A stretch of 64,000 nt of DNA from Ignavibacteria bacterium (GTDB taxonomy: Bacteria > Bacteroidota > Ignavibacteria > Tepidaquicellales > Tepidaquicellaceae), in assembly GCA_028714695.1 (NCBI GenBank), contig JAQTLX010000012.1, forward strand, positions 1-64,000, read 5' to 3'. Below are positions 35,069-44,538 of the stretch, piece after piece. A program made the position numbers and the translations under genes. A model generated the notes under the pieces. The model saw only the letters and a program-made list of their open reading frames with translations. It had not been told where the DNA came from and searched no databases. Each line of letters starts with the position of its first letter. The first letter of the stretch is position 1.

Positions 35069-38000
35069 ATGAGAAAAAAACTAGTCCTGCTCGGATTTTT
35101 TCTGGTTTCATTAATTATTACGGGACTGAATTTAATTCCCGAAAATCCAAAACAAATAAATCCTATACCATCAACAACCGGAGGAAAACGCCCTAATGTA
35201 TTCTTAATCGGAGCGATTCAAATGGAAAAAGACCTCAACTACAACCTCAAATGCGATGAACTTAAATTCAATGTCTGGCATAATTACGTTCAGATACAGG
35301 ATTTGAAAGATATGGGAGGAAAACTCAGGCGTGTTCCAAACGGCTGGTATACGTTTACAGGCATTAACAATTCGAGAGATAGTCTTTCTACTGATGTATC
35401 TTTGTATGCAAATGAAGTTAACAATGTAATAAGCGGAAACAAAACAAAAGGTTACTGGTCGTTTATGGAAAGACCGAAATTAGAATACCTTATTCGGGGA
35501 CAACAAAGTATATACCAGTGTGAAGATTCTAATAAATTATCATTCGAAAAATTTTATCATTTTGATGAAGAAAATCCGCTTTACGATGTACAAGATAATG
35601 ATAATGGCAATACTATTTGGGCTAAAATGTTTGTTCAAGGGGTTAATCAGCCAAATAGTTATATCGTAAAGAATGTTCATTTAAAATATGAACAAACAGC
35701 TTGTAAGGGCGCAAACTCATTGTTTTTTGATTACCAGTATTTCTGGTATATTAAACCAAAGATAAAAATACCGCAGGGTGTACTTGACGAAGTTGAAGTA
35801 TGTAAAGTTGAAGTGTATAGCTTTAACGGCATTAAGAGGTTAGACAAAACAATAAAAGCAGGTGATTTTAAAGAAAATTCTCAATATGACGGAAAATATA
35901 AAGAAATATCATCGATAGCGAATACTGATATTCTCAGGGTTGATGGAGATTCTTTAAAAGCAAATAATTGCGACAGTTCAAACACTGGCAGTCAATTCGA
36001 TATACGCGTAAAATGGCTCGGGAATTGTACTATGTGGATTGATTATGTGAAAATGGAAAGTGATGTATCGGAAAAAATGTTCAGACCGGGATTAGATAAT
36101 TCTGACCCATGGATAACAGACGAAGCAAACCTTATAGGCAGGACTGACGGGGCGTACAGGTTTTGGGTCGAGGAGCCGGATTATAATTGCCTGCCGTGCG
36201 TGAAATATGTGCAGGATAAGATTAAGAGCAGTTGTCCTGACACAGCCGCGTCGCTTATAATGAATGACTATTCCTGCTATCTTACACCTCAGGGAGCAAA
36301 CGCGCAAAATATATTGAATTATGACGATTATAAGTTGAAATATAATTCGATGAATATGAACGAGATTGTTACGATGTGTTTCCTTTTTGAACTGCATGAC
36401 CCGATATCAAATGAACTGCAGTCAGGTCCGTATGACCCGGGAAACGGCTATCTGGGAACGCCTGTTTCAAAGACTGATTACGAACAGGGAATACAGGGCA
36501 TTCTGGATTCAAGACTGGTTCAGTGGCAGAAGACTTATGCCGTGCGCTATTCAAAAGAATATCCGGAGAAACCTTTATACTGCGGCGTTACGACGATGCT
36601 GAATTTTTATCCCAAAACCAAACTGGGTTTCACTGACCAGGGGAGCCGCGAGCCTACAAATCAGGAAATTGAGGCGGTTGCCAATACTATGGTGAGTTAC
36701 GGCGCCAAAGGAATAATTTATCATTGCTATGACGGATTCGGCAATATAAGCGGAAATGAAACCTACGGCAGAGGATTAACGAATCCTCCTGTCGGCAGCG
36801 GCGGGATTACCAAACGTGAAACAAATATATACGGTCAGCCAAAATGGAACCATATAAAAGCCATCGATGAAAAACTAACTACATGGGGACCTTATCTTAT
36901 GGCTTTCAACAACGGACTTTCACAGAGTTACAGATACCATAAAGAACTTGTGAATTTAACGACGACTGAAAGAAGTTTATTGACCGATACTACATACATT
37001 AAACACATAAACACATTCCCAAGCGGCGACCCTAACATGTGTCCGCAAACAAGCGGTTCATATAACATTCCCGACGCTCAGGATGTTACTTATTTGCAGG
37101 CGGCTGTCTTTAAGAAATCCGCGTCGGATTTGGAAAATTATTTCATGATTGTAAACCGCCGGTGCATTCCCGGAACAGACCCCTGCAGCGGGTATAGGAG
37201 AGTTGTTGTTGAAATGGGCGGAAACAATAACAAACTGAATAATTTCAACAACTGGAAAGTGGTTAATCTTCTGGATAATTCTACGGTTGCAGTTTTTGAC
37301 AAACGAATATCAAATCAAATTGACCTCGGCTGGTTTAACGCGGGCGAAGCGAAACTATTTAAACTGACTCCCGTGATGATTGACGGCGGAACGCTTATTA
37401 ATGACGAGGAAGTTCCGGCAAATATTTCTTTCAATTGCAGCGGAATGGTATATAATAACGGTAAGAATATTACCATCAATACGGGAACTAAAATAAACTT
37501 CATGCAAAACGCGGGGATTGAAATGAACTATGGCAGTTTTTCAAGCGGGGCAAGTCAGGATGTCGCGCCGCGGCACACTGTTTTTCAGGGATTGAATAAT
37601 GCGCAATGGAAAGGCATTCAACTTCAGAATTGTACATCGGTTAACGTTACGTACACTGATTTTAAAAACATAGAATACAATGAAGAATCCGCGAGTCATA
37701 ACAACGCGCTCAATATTATAAACAGCGCGAATTATTCCATTTCGAAATGCAATTTTACACTCGATACAAAAGCGGGCGGTGTGAATATGATGTTCAATCT
37801 CGGTAATGTAAAATGGTCCGATTACATGGTTTCATACAATAATTTTACAATACCTCAGGGTAATACAAACAACCCATTGCCTCAGCCGTTCGGAATAACC
37901 TGTACGGGCGGGGGTGTTATGCCAATAATGATTGACGGCAATATATTCTTAAATTCATCGGGAAGCGCCGCGCCTCTCGCAATAACTTTGACGGGTGTAA

Positions 38001-39667
38001 CGGGCGGAAGCGTAAAGAACAATACAATTACAAATTTTCTTTGCAGTGTGAACAGCAGCAGTTCTTCGATTGATTTCTACGGCAATACGATTTACAATAA
38101 CGGCACTAACAGCACTGGTTTATACGGTAACGGAGGCGGCGCAATGTATTTAAGCCCGAACTACACAAACTACACTGGCGGCGCGAATAATATTTCAACA
38201 CTTGGAACAAACGGAATAAATTTAAAAGCGGAGAACACATATTTTTATACTGATTACGGATATAACACTTTCAATATCTCAACTCCGGGCACAAACAACG
38301 GATATCATTATTACGGGTATTTCCCTTTAAATGCATCGAGCCGACAGCAGGCAAGAAATAATTGCTATCAGGAAAACTCAACCGCTACAACTACGCCAAC
38401 GAATATTGTAACGGCGGGCAATGGCGGAGGACAGATAAGTTTCATTTTCAATCCGAGAACCTGCGAGCCGATTGGAGGCGGCGGAACCGATTTCATTGTT
38501 TATTCATCTCCGGGAGTCCAAAATGATACGGTCGCCGTAAGATATAACGGAAACGGAGGGGGAATGAATGAAAACGGCAAAAGTATGGACGCGGTACAAT
38601 CGGACTACAGAAAATTGCTGGATTCTATGAATATAAACTTAAGAAAGAGGCTTTATTCTGTTGTGGAAACGCAGGCGTATAATCTGTTGAATCAATACAT
38701 AGACAGCACGGAAAGTCTTGACGCAATCGCGAAACTTTATTTAGTAACCACTGTGCTCGACAGCGCGGGAAATAAGATGAATCCGTTAAAATCGTATCTT
38801 GAAAATATAATTGCAAATAATCCGGGAAATACGGGACTTTTGAGCAGGACTTTTTACTTCATACAGAAATGCAAGGTTTCGCTAAAACAGTACTCATCCG
38901 CGATGCAGGGATTTCAGTTGATTATACAACAGAATCCATACAGTTACGAAGGGCTGGTTGCCAGTTGGGATTACGCCTCTACGCATTTGCTTGACAGTTT
39001 ATACGGACACGGGGGAGGGTATTCAAGCAAGACCGAATTAGGCGAAGAAACGATGGAAACAGAGCAAGTACTTACGAACATGTTTTTCGAAAATTACGAT
39101 TCGACGAAGTTCTCGAAGAAACAAAGAACCGATATGGTGAAATCGATAAACGATGTAATGGAAAGCAAGAGAATAACACAAACCGAAAAGGTGATTCAAC
39201 TTCAAAAGAAATCCGATGAAGGAAATACGGATGCAAGAAGAGAATTAAAAACAATGAAAGTACTGAATGAAACAATCAAGAAAAAGACACCCGGTACTGT
39301 AATAGAGTTGAATCACATTATTCAAGGAGACATAAAGAAAGTATTTCATGTTGAAAGCAAAGATGACGGGAAGAAAGTGAGTTTAGTACCAAAAACTTTT
39401 GAATTATATCAAAACTATCCGAATCCATTTAATCCAACAACAAAGATAGCATTCGATTTGCCGCAGGACGGAAAGGTGAAACTTATGATTTATGATATAC
39501 TGGGTAGAGAAATCAAAACGTTAGTGAACAACGAATTTCGTTCGGCAGGAAAGTACATCACTGAATTTGACGGAAACAGATTTTCAAGCGGAGTGTATTT
39601 CTATCGTTTGCAGGTTGAAGGCGGAAAGACATTTACAGCCATAAAGAAGATGATATTAATAAAATAG
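35069..39667 (+). CDS. Large multidomain surface protein with T9SS sorting domain, 1532 aa
   Basis: Signal peptide (about 1-22), then a conserved N-terminal module (RPNVFLIGAIQMEKD to YQCED, residues ~40-153) shared with two decayed copies. Residues ~155-345 are strand-rich and ~350-760 contain VEEPDYNCLPCVKYV and a long region with TIM-barrel-like spacing that could be a glycoside-hydrolase-like fold, though I cannot name a family. Residues ~770-1125 form an Asn/Gly-rich parallel beta-helix. ~1180-1440 is helical. ~1445-1532 is a T9SS type A domain (ELYQNYPNPFNPTTK to KKMILIK). Probably secreted and attached to the surface; possible role in polysaccharide contact. Confidence 0.85.
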   Translation: MRKKLVLLGFFLVSLIITGLNLIPENPKQINPIPSTTGGKRPNVFLIGAIQMEKDLNYNLKCDELKFNVWHNYVQIQDLKDMGGKLRRVPNGWYTFTGINNSRDSLSTDVSLYANEVNNVISGNKTKGYWSFMERPKLEYLIRGQQSIYQCEDSNKLSFEKFYHFDEENPLYDVQDNDNGNTIWAKMFVQGVNQPNSYIVKNVHLKYEQTACKGANSLFFDYQYFWYIKPKIKIPQGVLDEVEVCKVEVYSFNGIKRLDKTIKAGDFKENSQYDGKYKEISSIANTDILRVDGDSLKANNCDSSNTGSQFDIRVKWLGNCTMWIDYVKMESDVSEKMFRPGLDNSDPWITDEANLIGRTDGAYRFWVEEPDYNCLPCVKYVQDKIKSSCPDTAASLIMNDYSCYLTPQGANAQNILNYDDYKLKYNSMNMNEIVTMCFLFELHDPISNELQSGPYDPGNGYLGTPVSKTDYEQGIQGILDSRLVQWQKTYAVRYSKEYPEKPLYCGVTTMLNFYPKTKLGFTDQGSREPTNQEIEAVANTMVSYGAKGIIYHCYDGFGNISGNETYGRGLTNPPVGSGGITKRETNIYGQPKWNHIKAIDEKLTTWGPYLMAFNNGLSQSYRYHKELVNLTTTERSLLTDTTYIKHINTFPSGDPNMCPQTSGSYNIPDAQDVTYLQAAVFKKSASDLENYFMIVNRRCIPGTDPCSGYRRVVVEMGGNNNKLNNFNNWKVVNLLDNSTVAVFDKRISNQIDLGWFNAGEAKLFKLTPVMIDGGTLINDEEVPANISFNCSGMVYNNGKNITINTGTKINFMQNAGIEMNYGSFSSGASQDVAPRHTVFQGLNNAQWKGIQLQNCTSVNVTYTDFKNIEYNEESASHNNALNIINSANYSISKCNFTLDTKAGGVNMMFNLGNVKWSDYMVSYNNFTIPQGNTNNPLPQPFGITCTGGGVMPIMIDGNIFLNSSGSAAPLAITLTGVTGGSVKNNTITNFLCSVNSSSSSIDFYGNTIYNNGTNSTGLYGNGGGAMYLSPNYTNYTGGANNISTLGTNGINLKAENTYFYTDYGYNTFNISTPGTNNGYHYYGYFPLNASSRQQARNNCYQENSTATTTPTNIVTAGNGGGQISFIFNPRTCEPIGGGGTDFIVYSSPGVQNDTVAVRYNGNGGGMNENGKSMDAVQSDYRKLLDSMNINLRKRLYSVVETQAYNLLNQYIDSTESLDAIAKLYLVTTVLDSAGNKMNPLKSYLENIIANNPGNTGLLSRTFYFIQKCKVSLKQYSSAMQGFQLIIQQNPYSYEGLVASWDYASTHLLDSLYGHGGGYSSKTELGEETMETEQVLTNMFFENYDSTKFSKKQRTDMVKSINDVMESKRITQTEKVIQLQKKSDEGNTDARRELKTMKVLNETIKKKTPGTVIELNHIIQGDIKKVFHVESKDDGKKVSLVPKTFELYQNYPNPFNPTTKIAFDLPQDGKVKLMIYDILGREIKTLVNNEFRSAGKYITEFDGNRFSSGVYFYRLQVEGGKTFTAIKKMILIK

Positions 39668-39673
39668 TTATAC

Positions 39674-39842
39674 TATTTTATTAATAACCCGCCAATCTTT
39701 TAGGGCGGATTAAATACAGGATAACATAAATATTTTATTAATAACCCGCCAATCTTTTAGGGCGGGCTGATGATAAAGTGACAAAGTCACTTTATCAGCC
39801 TGTCCCGATCTATCGGGAAAGTCCGCCAATCTTTTTAGGCGG
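39674..39842. repeat. Exact 35-bp direct repeat plus related hairpin elements
   Basis: A 35-bp sequence ending CCCGCCAATCTTTTAGGGCGG occurs exactly at 39674-39708 and 39731-39765, and a shorter version (TCCGCCAATCTTTTTAGGCGGA) at 39821-39842. Between them lies a perfect 12-bp-arm palindrome, TGATAAAGTGAC-AAA-GTCACTTTATCA (39771-39797), and a CCCGAT/ATCGGG hairpin. The set follows the surface protein gene and precedes a terminator. No gene in this gap (to 40383). Confidence 0.88.
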
Positions 39843-39854
39843 AATAATGATTAT

Positions 39855-39884
39855 AAATCCCCATTTTATCGCGGGGATTTTTTA
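39855..39884 (+). terminator. Rho-independent terminator downstream of the large surface gene
   Basis: Eight-base-pair stem AAATCCCC (39855-39862) with GGGGATTT (39873-39880), ten-base loop, then a T-run (to 39883). It lies 190 bp behind the stop, beyond the inverted repeats. Confidence 0.8.
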
Positions 39885-40177
39885 TTGTTCAAATTATTCC
39901 GGCAATGTAAATTAAATATTTAAAAAGCGCCTAAACCCGCTCGGATTACGACATTATTTTTTTGTAATCAATTTAAATTTCTGCCCTAAACCCAATCCCC
40001 ATAAGCACTTCCGCGGTTTACACTCTTTCAAATTTATTCCTGAACCGTAACAACTAAGATTTATTTACTTGTTTTTATAATTGGTTATTTCTCATGTGGT
40101 CATTTATTGTACAATCTCAACCGCCGTTTTATAATTTTGTATTAAGAAAATATTGTTCTCGTTTTACGAATAAAAAT

Positions 40178-40361
40178 TTTTTCTACGTGTTCGGCGCCTG
40201 TCCGCCTGCCGAAGGCTCGCCTAGGCGAGTTTGGCGGATGTTCTCTGTGTGGTGAAATATTAAATAAGAAAATAATATAATACTTTTATCTATTAAAAGT
40301 TTTTCTCCGTGTGCGGTGCCTGTCCGCCATCCCTTTGGCGGATGATCTCTGTGGAAAAAAA
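40178..40361. repeat. Two copies of a GC-rich hairpin element
   Basis: Copy 1 (about 40178-40251) and copy 2 (about 40299-40361) share CGTGT..GCGGTGCCTGTCCGCC and TCTCTGTGT/TCTCTGTGG tails, with inner arms TCCGCC and GGCGGA that fold as a hairpin. They stand upstream of the HTH gene. The GC content is well above surroundings. Similar elements are dispersed in this group and may be REP-like; their mobility is unknown. Confidence 0.8.
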
Positions 40362-40383
40362 ATCTAATTTTAAAAAACAAACT

Positions 40384-40857
40384 ATGAACAACAAAGAAAC
40401 TATACAAAAATTTATTAATCTGCGTATCGCGGGCATTACTCTCAAAGACATTTCCGAAACTCTCGGAATCTCTATGCCTACCGCCGCCCGCTGGAATAAG
40501 AAATATTCCGATGAACTCGGTAATCTTAAAACCAAAAATCTGGATTCTTTAAACGCGTCGCTTACTCCTAAGATTGATAAGTACATAAAATTCTTCGAAA
40601 AAAACTTCGAAATAATTCAGGATGAACTGAAACATCATCATGAATTTATTCTTCCGTATAACAGAATTATTGATAATTCAATCCGTGTAGTGAACGTTCT
40701 TCAGAAACTTATATGCCTTAAAAGAACAATGTCTCAGCCCGTATCCGAAAATGATTTGTCTGATGCCCTGCTTAATTCCGTAAATGATGAAAATGATATA
40801 ACAACCGAAGAAAATGATATACGAAATGATATATCCGAAAGTACATCAAGTACATAA
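40384..40857 (+). CDS. Small helix-turn-helix protein
   Basis: A 157-aa protein with an N-terminal helix-turn-helix of the transposase/resolvase (Hin-like) type (INLRIAGITLKDISETLGIS, then MPTAARWNKKY, about 8-42). The rest is helical, and the tail is acidic (DENDITTEENDIRNDISES). ATG 40384 is the first start that gives a sensible N terminus; upstream codons in frame cross the hairpin repeat. Its association with the repeat elements directly upstream is notable: a repeat-linked protein is possible, but no catalytic domain is present. Function unknown. Confidence 0.6.
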   Translation: MNNKETIQKFINLRIAGITLKDISETLGISMPTAARWNKKYSDELGNLKTKNLDSLNASLTPKIDKYIKFFEKNFEIIQDELKHHHEFILPYNRIIDNSIRVVNVLQKLICLKRTMSQPVSENDLSDALLNSVNDENDITTEENDIRNDISESTSST

Positions 40858-41296
40858 TTATCAGTGATATAGAAAAATAAAATGATAACTTTGATATATT
40901 TGATATATGATTTTCCCCCGGGTATATTAAACACAATGTGTCCCCCTTAGGAGGGGGAGCGGCTTTAGCCGGGGGGAGGGGGAGTCGAAACATTTAATAT
41001 CTTCACTGCATGCCAGTTGTAGGTTCACCTTTGCTTGTTTGATAAGGCGGGGCCGAAGAAGTCGCCGGGCGATGTTCCTGCACTCAGCAATTTTGAAAGA
41101 TTAGCGCTGCGTAAGTGTTTGAACCGTTTTATATTTATTTGGCTAAACTATATTTGCGAATTCATTATTCCACGATTTAAAGTTTGGAGTTTCTTAGAAG
41201 AACAATTCAATTTTGGCATGTATTTTTAATACTGTAATTCTTGTATAAATGTGGTAAATTTATTGTTATTTTCTTTGAGAAAACATTAAAAATCTT
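40858..41296. other. Intergenic stretch with a GC-rich hairpin repeat
   Basis: Holds a G/C-rich element at about 40941-40984 (CCCCCT-TAGG-AGGGGG hairpin followed by GGCTTTAGCC), a repeat of a kind seen widely in this phylum. The following 41030-41110 is locally G/C-rich and open in one frame (rightward, 41035-41229), but it starts without a ribosome site and shows no recognisable family; I do not call it a gene. No terminator or promoter is certain. Confidence 0.6.
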
Positions 41297-41749
41297 ATGG
41301 AAAAAGAAGAATGCATATTCTGTAAAATATCGAAGGGCGAAATTCCTTCGTATAAAATATGGGAAAATGAAGAATTTTTCGCCATTCTTGATATTTTTCC
41401 CAATACAAAAGGCATGACACTTGTGATTCCCAAAGAGCATTACGATTCATACGCCTTTGATATGCCCGATGATGTTTATTCACGCTTTATGACGGCGGCA
41501 AAACATGTCGGGAAACTTCTCGACGGAAAACTTAATGTTACAAGAACTGCAATGGTTCTTGAAGGCATGGGCGTGAATCATGCGCATTTAAAATTATATC
41601 CGCTCCACGGTGTAGGAAAAGATTTTCAGGCGATGATGCCCGACCATGAAGTATTCTTCGAGAAATATCCGGGGTATATTTCGACTCAGTTGGGACCTAA
41701 AGCGGATAATGCATTCCTCGAAGAAATATTGGCAAAATTCAGAAAGTAA
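41297..41749 (+). CDS. HIT domain protein with variant triad (HxHxK)
   Basis: A 150-aa histidine-triad-family protein. The usual C-I-F-C start (CIFCKISKGE) and NTKGMTLVIPKEHYD core are intact, but the triad reads HAHLKLYPLHG, with Lys where the third His stands. This spelling is known from a subgroup of prokaryotic HIT proteins and changes the phosphate-contact residue, so activity may differ from HINT hydrolases. It precedes leuS by 18 bp and is likely co-transcribed with it. Confidence 0.85.
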   Translation: MEKEECIFCKISKGEIPSYKIWENEEFFAILDIFPNTKGMTLVIPKEHYDSYAFDMPDDVYSRFMTAAKHVGKLLDGKLNVTRTAMVLEGMGVNHAHLKLYPLHGVGKDFQAMMPDHEVFFEKYPGYISTQLGPKADNAFLEEILAKFRK

Positions 41750-41767
41750 AAATATTTAATACAACAG

Positions 41768-44434
41768 ATGAAATACGAACATTTAGTGATTGAAAAGAAA
41801 TGGCAGGATTTCTGGGTAAATAATAAAACATTCAGAACACCGGACATAGACAAAATCGATAAATCGAAACCGAAGTATTACGTTCTCGATATGCTCCCGT
41901 ATCCCAGCGGCGACGGTCTGCATGTGGGGCATCCCGAAGGTTATACCGCTACCGATATTATTTCGCGATATAAACGCATGAGAGGTTACAACGTACTTCA
42001 TCCGATGGGATGGGACGCGTTCGGTCTGCCCGCGGAACAGTTCGCGCTAAAGAAAAAAGTTAATCCGAAGGTCGGAGTGGAAGAATGCGTGATTAGATTT
42101 CGCGGACAACTTCAGGCGCTCGGCTTTTCGTATGACTGGGACAGGGAAATAAATACAACCGACGAAGATTATTACAAATGGACGCAATGGATGTTCCTGA
42201 AACTTTATAATTCTTATTTCGACGAGAAAGAAAATAAAGCGAAACCTATAGAAGAACTCGCAATTCCCGATTCTCTAAAGGGTGATGATATAACAAAATT
42301 TATCGACAGTCAGCGTCTTGCTTTCATTTCCGAATCTCCAGTTAACTGGTGTCCCGAACTCGGAACCGTGCTTGCGAATGAAGAAGTACCGGAACAGATG
42401 GAAAAAGGGTACACGGTGGTAAGAAGAATGATGAAACAATGGAAACTGAGAATTACGAAATATGCTCAGAGACTGCTTGATGACCTCGATAAACTTGAAT
42501 GGCCTGAGAACATTAAAAAACTTCAGACCAACTGGATTGGAAGAAGCGACGGCGCGATTGTTAAGTTTAAAATAAAAAGCAATGACGGCAAGGGCAGGGA
42601 CATTGAAGTTTTTACAACAAGACCCGACACGCTGTTCGGTGCGACGTACATGGTGTTTGCTCCCGAGCATAAACTCATTTCCGAAATTGTTTCAGACGAA
42701 CAAAAGGAAGCGGTTCAAAATTACATAGACGAAGCAGCGAGAAAATCCGACCTCGAAAGAGCCGAACTTGCGAAAGACAAGACAGGCGTGTTTACGGGCG
42801 CGTATGCAATAAATCCCGCGAGTGAAATTGAAATGCCGATTTACATTTCAGATTATGTGCTTATGAGTTACGGAACCGGCGCGATTATGAGCGTTCCCGG
42901 TCATGATGAACGCGATATGGAATTCGCGAAAAAATTCGATCTGGATATTATTCCCGTTGTTATTCCGCAAAAATTCAAAGATGTCGCGTTCAGAAAAATA
43001 AAATCGGACAACGGCGAAATTATTATTTCGGGCAAAGGACTCGAAAAAATTCTTAACGGCGCGTCAAAAGGGTTCCTGAATTACTGCGAAGAAGTGAGGG
43101 AAGCGAAAACGTGTTTCACCGAAGAAGGATATTCAATCAACTCGGGATTCCTTACAGGGCTTACAACCGCCGAAGCGAAAGCGAAAATGATTAAATGGCT
43201 GGAAGATAAAGGTATCGGAAGAAGAAATATTAATTACAGATTACGCGACTGGCTTTTTTCAAGACAGAGATTCTGGGGTGAACCTTTCCCGCTTATTCAT
43301 TTTGAAGACGGAAGAATCAAAGCGCTGAAGGAAGAAGATTTACCCGTCAGACTGCCGAATGTAACTTCTTACACTACGAGCAAGACGGGAGAATCACCGC
43401 TTTCATTAATCGACGAATGGCTCAACACTACGGATAAAGAGACGGGAGAAAAAGCAACGCGCGAAACGAATACAATGCCGCAATGGGCGGGTTCGTGCTG
43501 GTATTATCTTAGATACATCGACCCGAAGAACGATAAGATATTCTGCGATAAGGAAAAAGAAAAATACTGGATGCCCGTTGACCTTTATATAGGCGGTTCG
43601 GAACATGCAGTGCTCCACCTGCTCTATGCAAGGTTCTGGCACAAAGTTCTGTTCGACCTCGGCTACGTTAATTCAAGCGAGCCGTTCAACATTCTTTTCA
43701 ATCAGGGAATGATTCTCGGCGAAGACGGAGTAAAGATGAGCAAGTCGAGAGGGAATGTTATTAATCCCGACGACATGATAAAAGAGTTCGGCGCCGATTC
43801 AATGCGCATGTTCGAAATGTTCATGGGACCTCTTGAGGCGACGAAGCCGTGGAGCACGGAAGGCATTGCCGGACTTCACAGGTTCCTGAGCCGCGTCTGG
43901 AGACTGGTTGTGGATGACAGGACAGGCGAATTAAATCCGAAGATTGTTTCGGACGATCCTACAGACGAAGAGAAGAAACTGCTTCATACAACGATTAAGA
44001 AAATGACGCACGATATCGAAGACGGCGATATGAAATTCAATACTTCAATCGCGCAAATGATGATTTTCGTAAATGAACTTTATAAAGTCGAAAAAATCAG
44101 CAAGAGCGTGATGGAGAATTTCCTCCTTCTTCTTTCGCCTTACGCTCCGCACATCGCGGAAGAACTCTGGCAGAGACTCGGTCATACTGAATCGCTTGCA
44201 TATCATCCGTGGCCCGAATATGACGAAAACCTGACTAAAGCCGAACAGATTACAGTCGCGTTTTCCGTGAACGGAAAAGTGAGAGCAAAAATGAGTGTCG
44301 ATGCGGATTTAAGCGAGAAAGAACTCGAACAGTTTGCTTTCGACGACGAATCTATAAAGAAACATATCGCTGGCAAGGAAGTTGTACGTATAATTGTAGT
44401 GAAAAATAAAATGGTAAATGTGGTCGTAAAATAG
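41768..44434 (+). CDS. leuS: Leucyl-tRNA synthetase
   Basis: A full-length 888-aa class I synthetase. The ATP-site motif HVGH is at about 52-55, in [18 protein letters not shown]. The CP1 editing domain carries [14 protein letters not shown] and [10 protein letters not shown], and [10 protein letters not shown] is the second signature at about residue 655. The anticodon-binding and C-terminal regions continue to the end ([19 protein letters not shown]). Charges tRNA-Leu. The gene lies between the HIT gene and two terminators. Confidence 0.98.
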   Translation: MKYEHLVIEKKWQDFWVNNKTFRTPDIDKIDKSKPKYYVLDMLPYPSGDGLHVGHPEGYTATDIISRYKRMRGYNVLHPMGWDAFGLPAEQFALKKKVNPKVGVEECVIRFRGQLQALGFSYDWDREINTTDEDYYKWTQWMFLKLYNSYFDEKENKAKPIEELAIPDSLKGDDITKFIDSQRLAFISESPVNWCPELGTVLANEEVPEQMEKGYTVVRRMMKQWKLRITKYAQRLLDDLDKLEWPENIKKLQTNWIGRSDGAIVKFKIKSNDGKGRDIEVFTTRPDTLFGATYMVFAPEHKLISEIVSDEQKEAVQNYIDEAARKSDLERAELAKDKTGVFTGAYAINPASEIEMPIYISDYVLMSYGTGAIMSVPGHDERDMEFAKKFDLDIIPVVIPQKFKDVAFRKIKSDNGEIIISGKGLEKILNGASKGFLNYCEEVREAKTCFTEEGYSINSGFLTGLTTAEAKAKMIKWLEDKGIGRRNINYRLRDWLFSRQRFWGEPFPLIHFEDGRIKALKEEDLPVRLPNVTSYTTSKTGESPLSLIDEWLNTTDKETGEKATRETNTMPQWAGSCWYYLRYIDPKNDKIFCDKEKEKYWMPVDLYIGGSEHAVLHLLYARFWHKVLFDLGYVNSSEPFNILFNQGMILGEDGVKMSKSRGNVINPDDMIKEFGADSMRMFEMFMGPLEATKPWSTEGIAGLHRFLSRVWRLVVDDRTGELNPKIVSDDPTDEEKKLLHTTIKKMTHDIEDGDMKFNTSIAQMMIFVNELYKVEKISKSVMENFLLLLSPYAPHIAEELWQRLGHTESLAYHPWPEYDENLTKAEQITVAFSVNGKVRAKMSVDADLSEKELEQFAFDDESIKKHIAGKEVVRIIVVKNKMVNVVVK

Positions 44435-44435
44435 G

Positions 44436-44470
44436 AAAGTCCTCGGCTGTTAGGCTCCGGACTTTTTTTT
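44436..44470 (+). terminator. Terminator after leuS
   Basis: Stem AAAGTCC (44436-44442) with GGACTTT (44459-44465), then an eight-base T-run. It begins 2 bp after the leuS stop. Confidence 0.85.
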
Positions 44471-44507
44471 AGGCGAGAATTAGAGTAAAAGCAAAAAATA
44501 TATCAGG

Positions 44508-44535
44508 AGGAGCGGTTTTCACCGCTCCTTTTTTT
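44508..44535. terminator. Bidirectional terminator between convergent genes
   Basis: Nine-base-pair GC-rich stem AGGAGCGGT / ACCGCTCCT (44508-44516 with 44521-44529) with tetraloop TTTC and T-run on the plus strand. The minus strand carries only ATATATTTTTT-like bases further on. It serves leuS and possibly the convergent beta-helix gene. Confidence 0.8.
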
Positions 44536-44538
44536 GTT

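Noticed and set aside
41035..41229. 64-aa rightward open frame in the G/C-rich intergenic stretch
   Set aside because: No ribosome site, no family, atypical codon use after the G/C-rich part.
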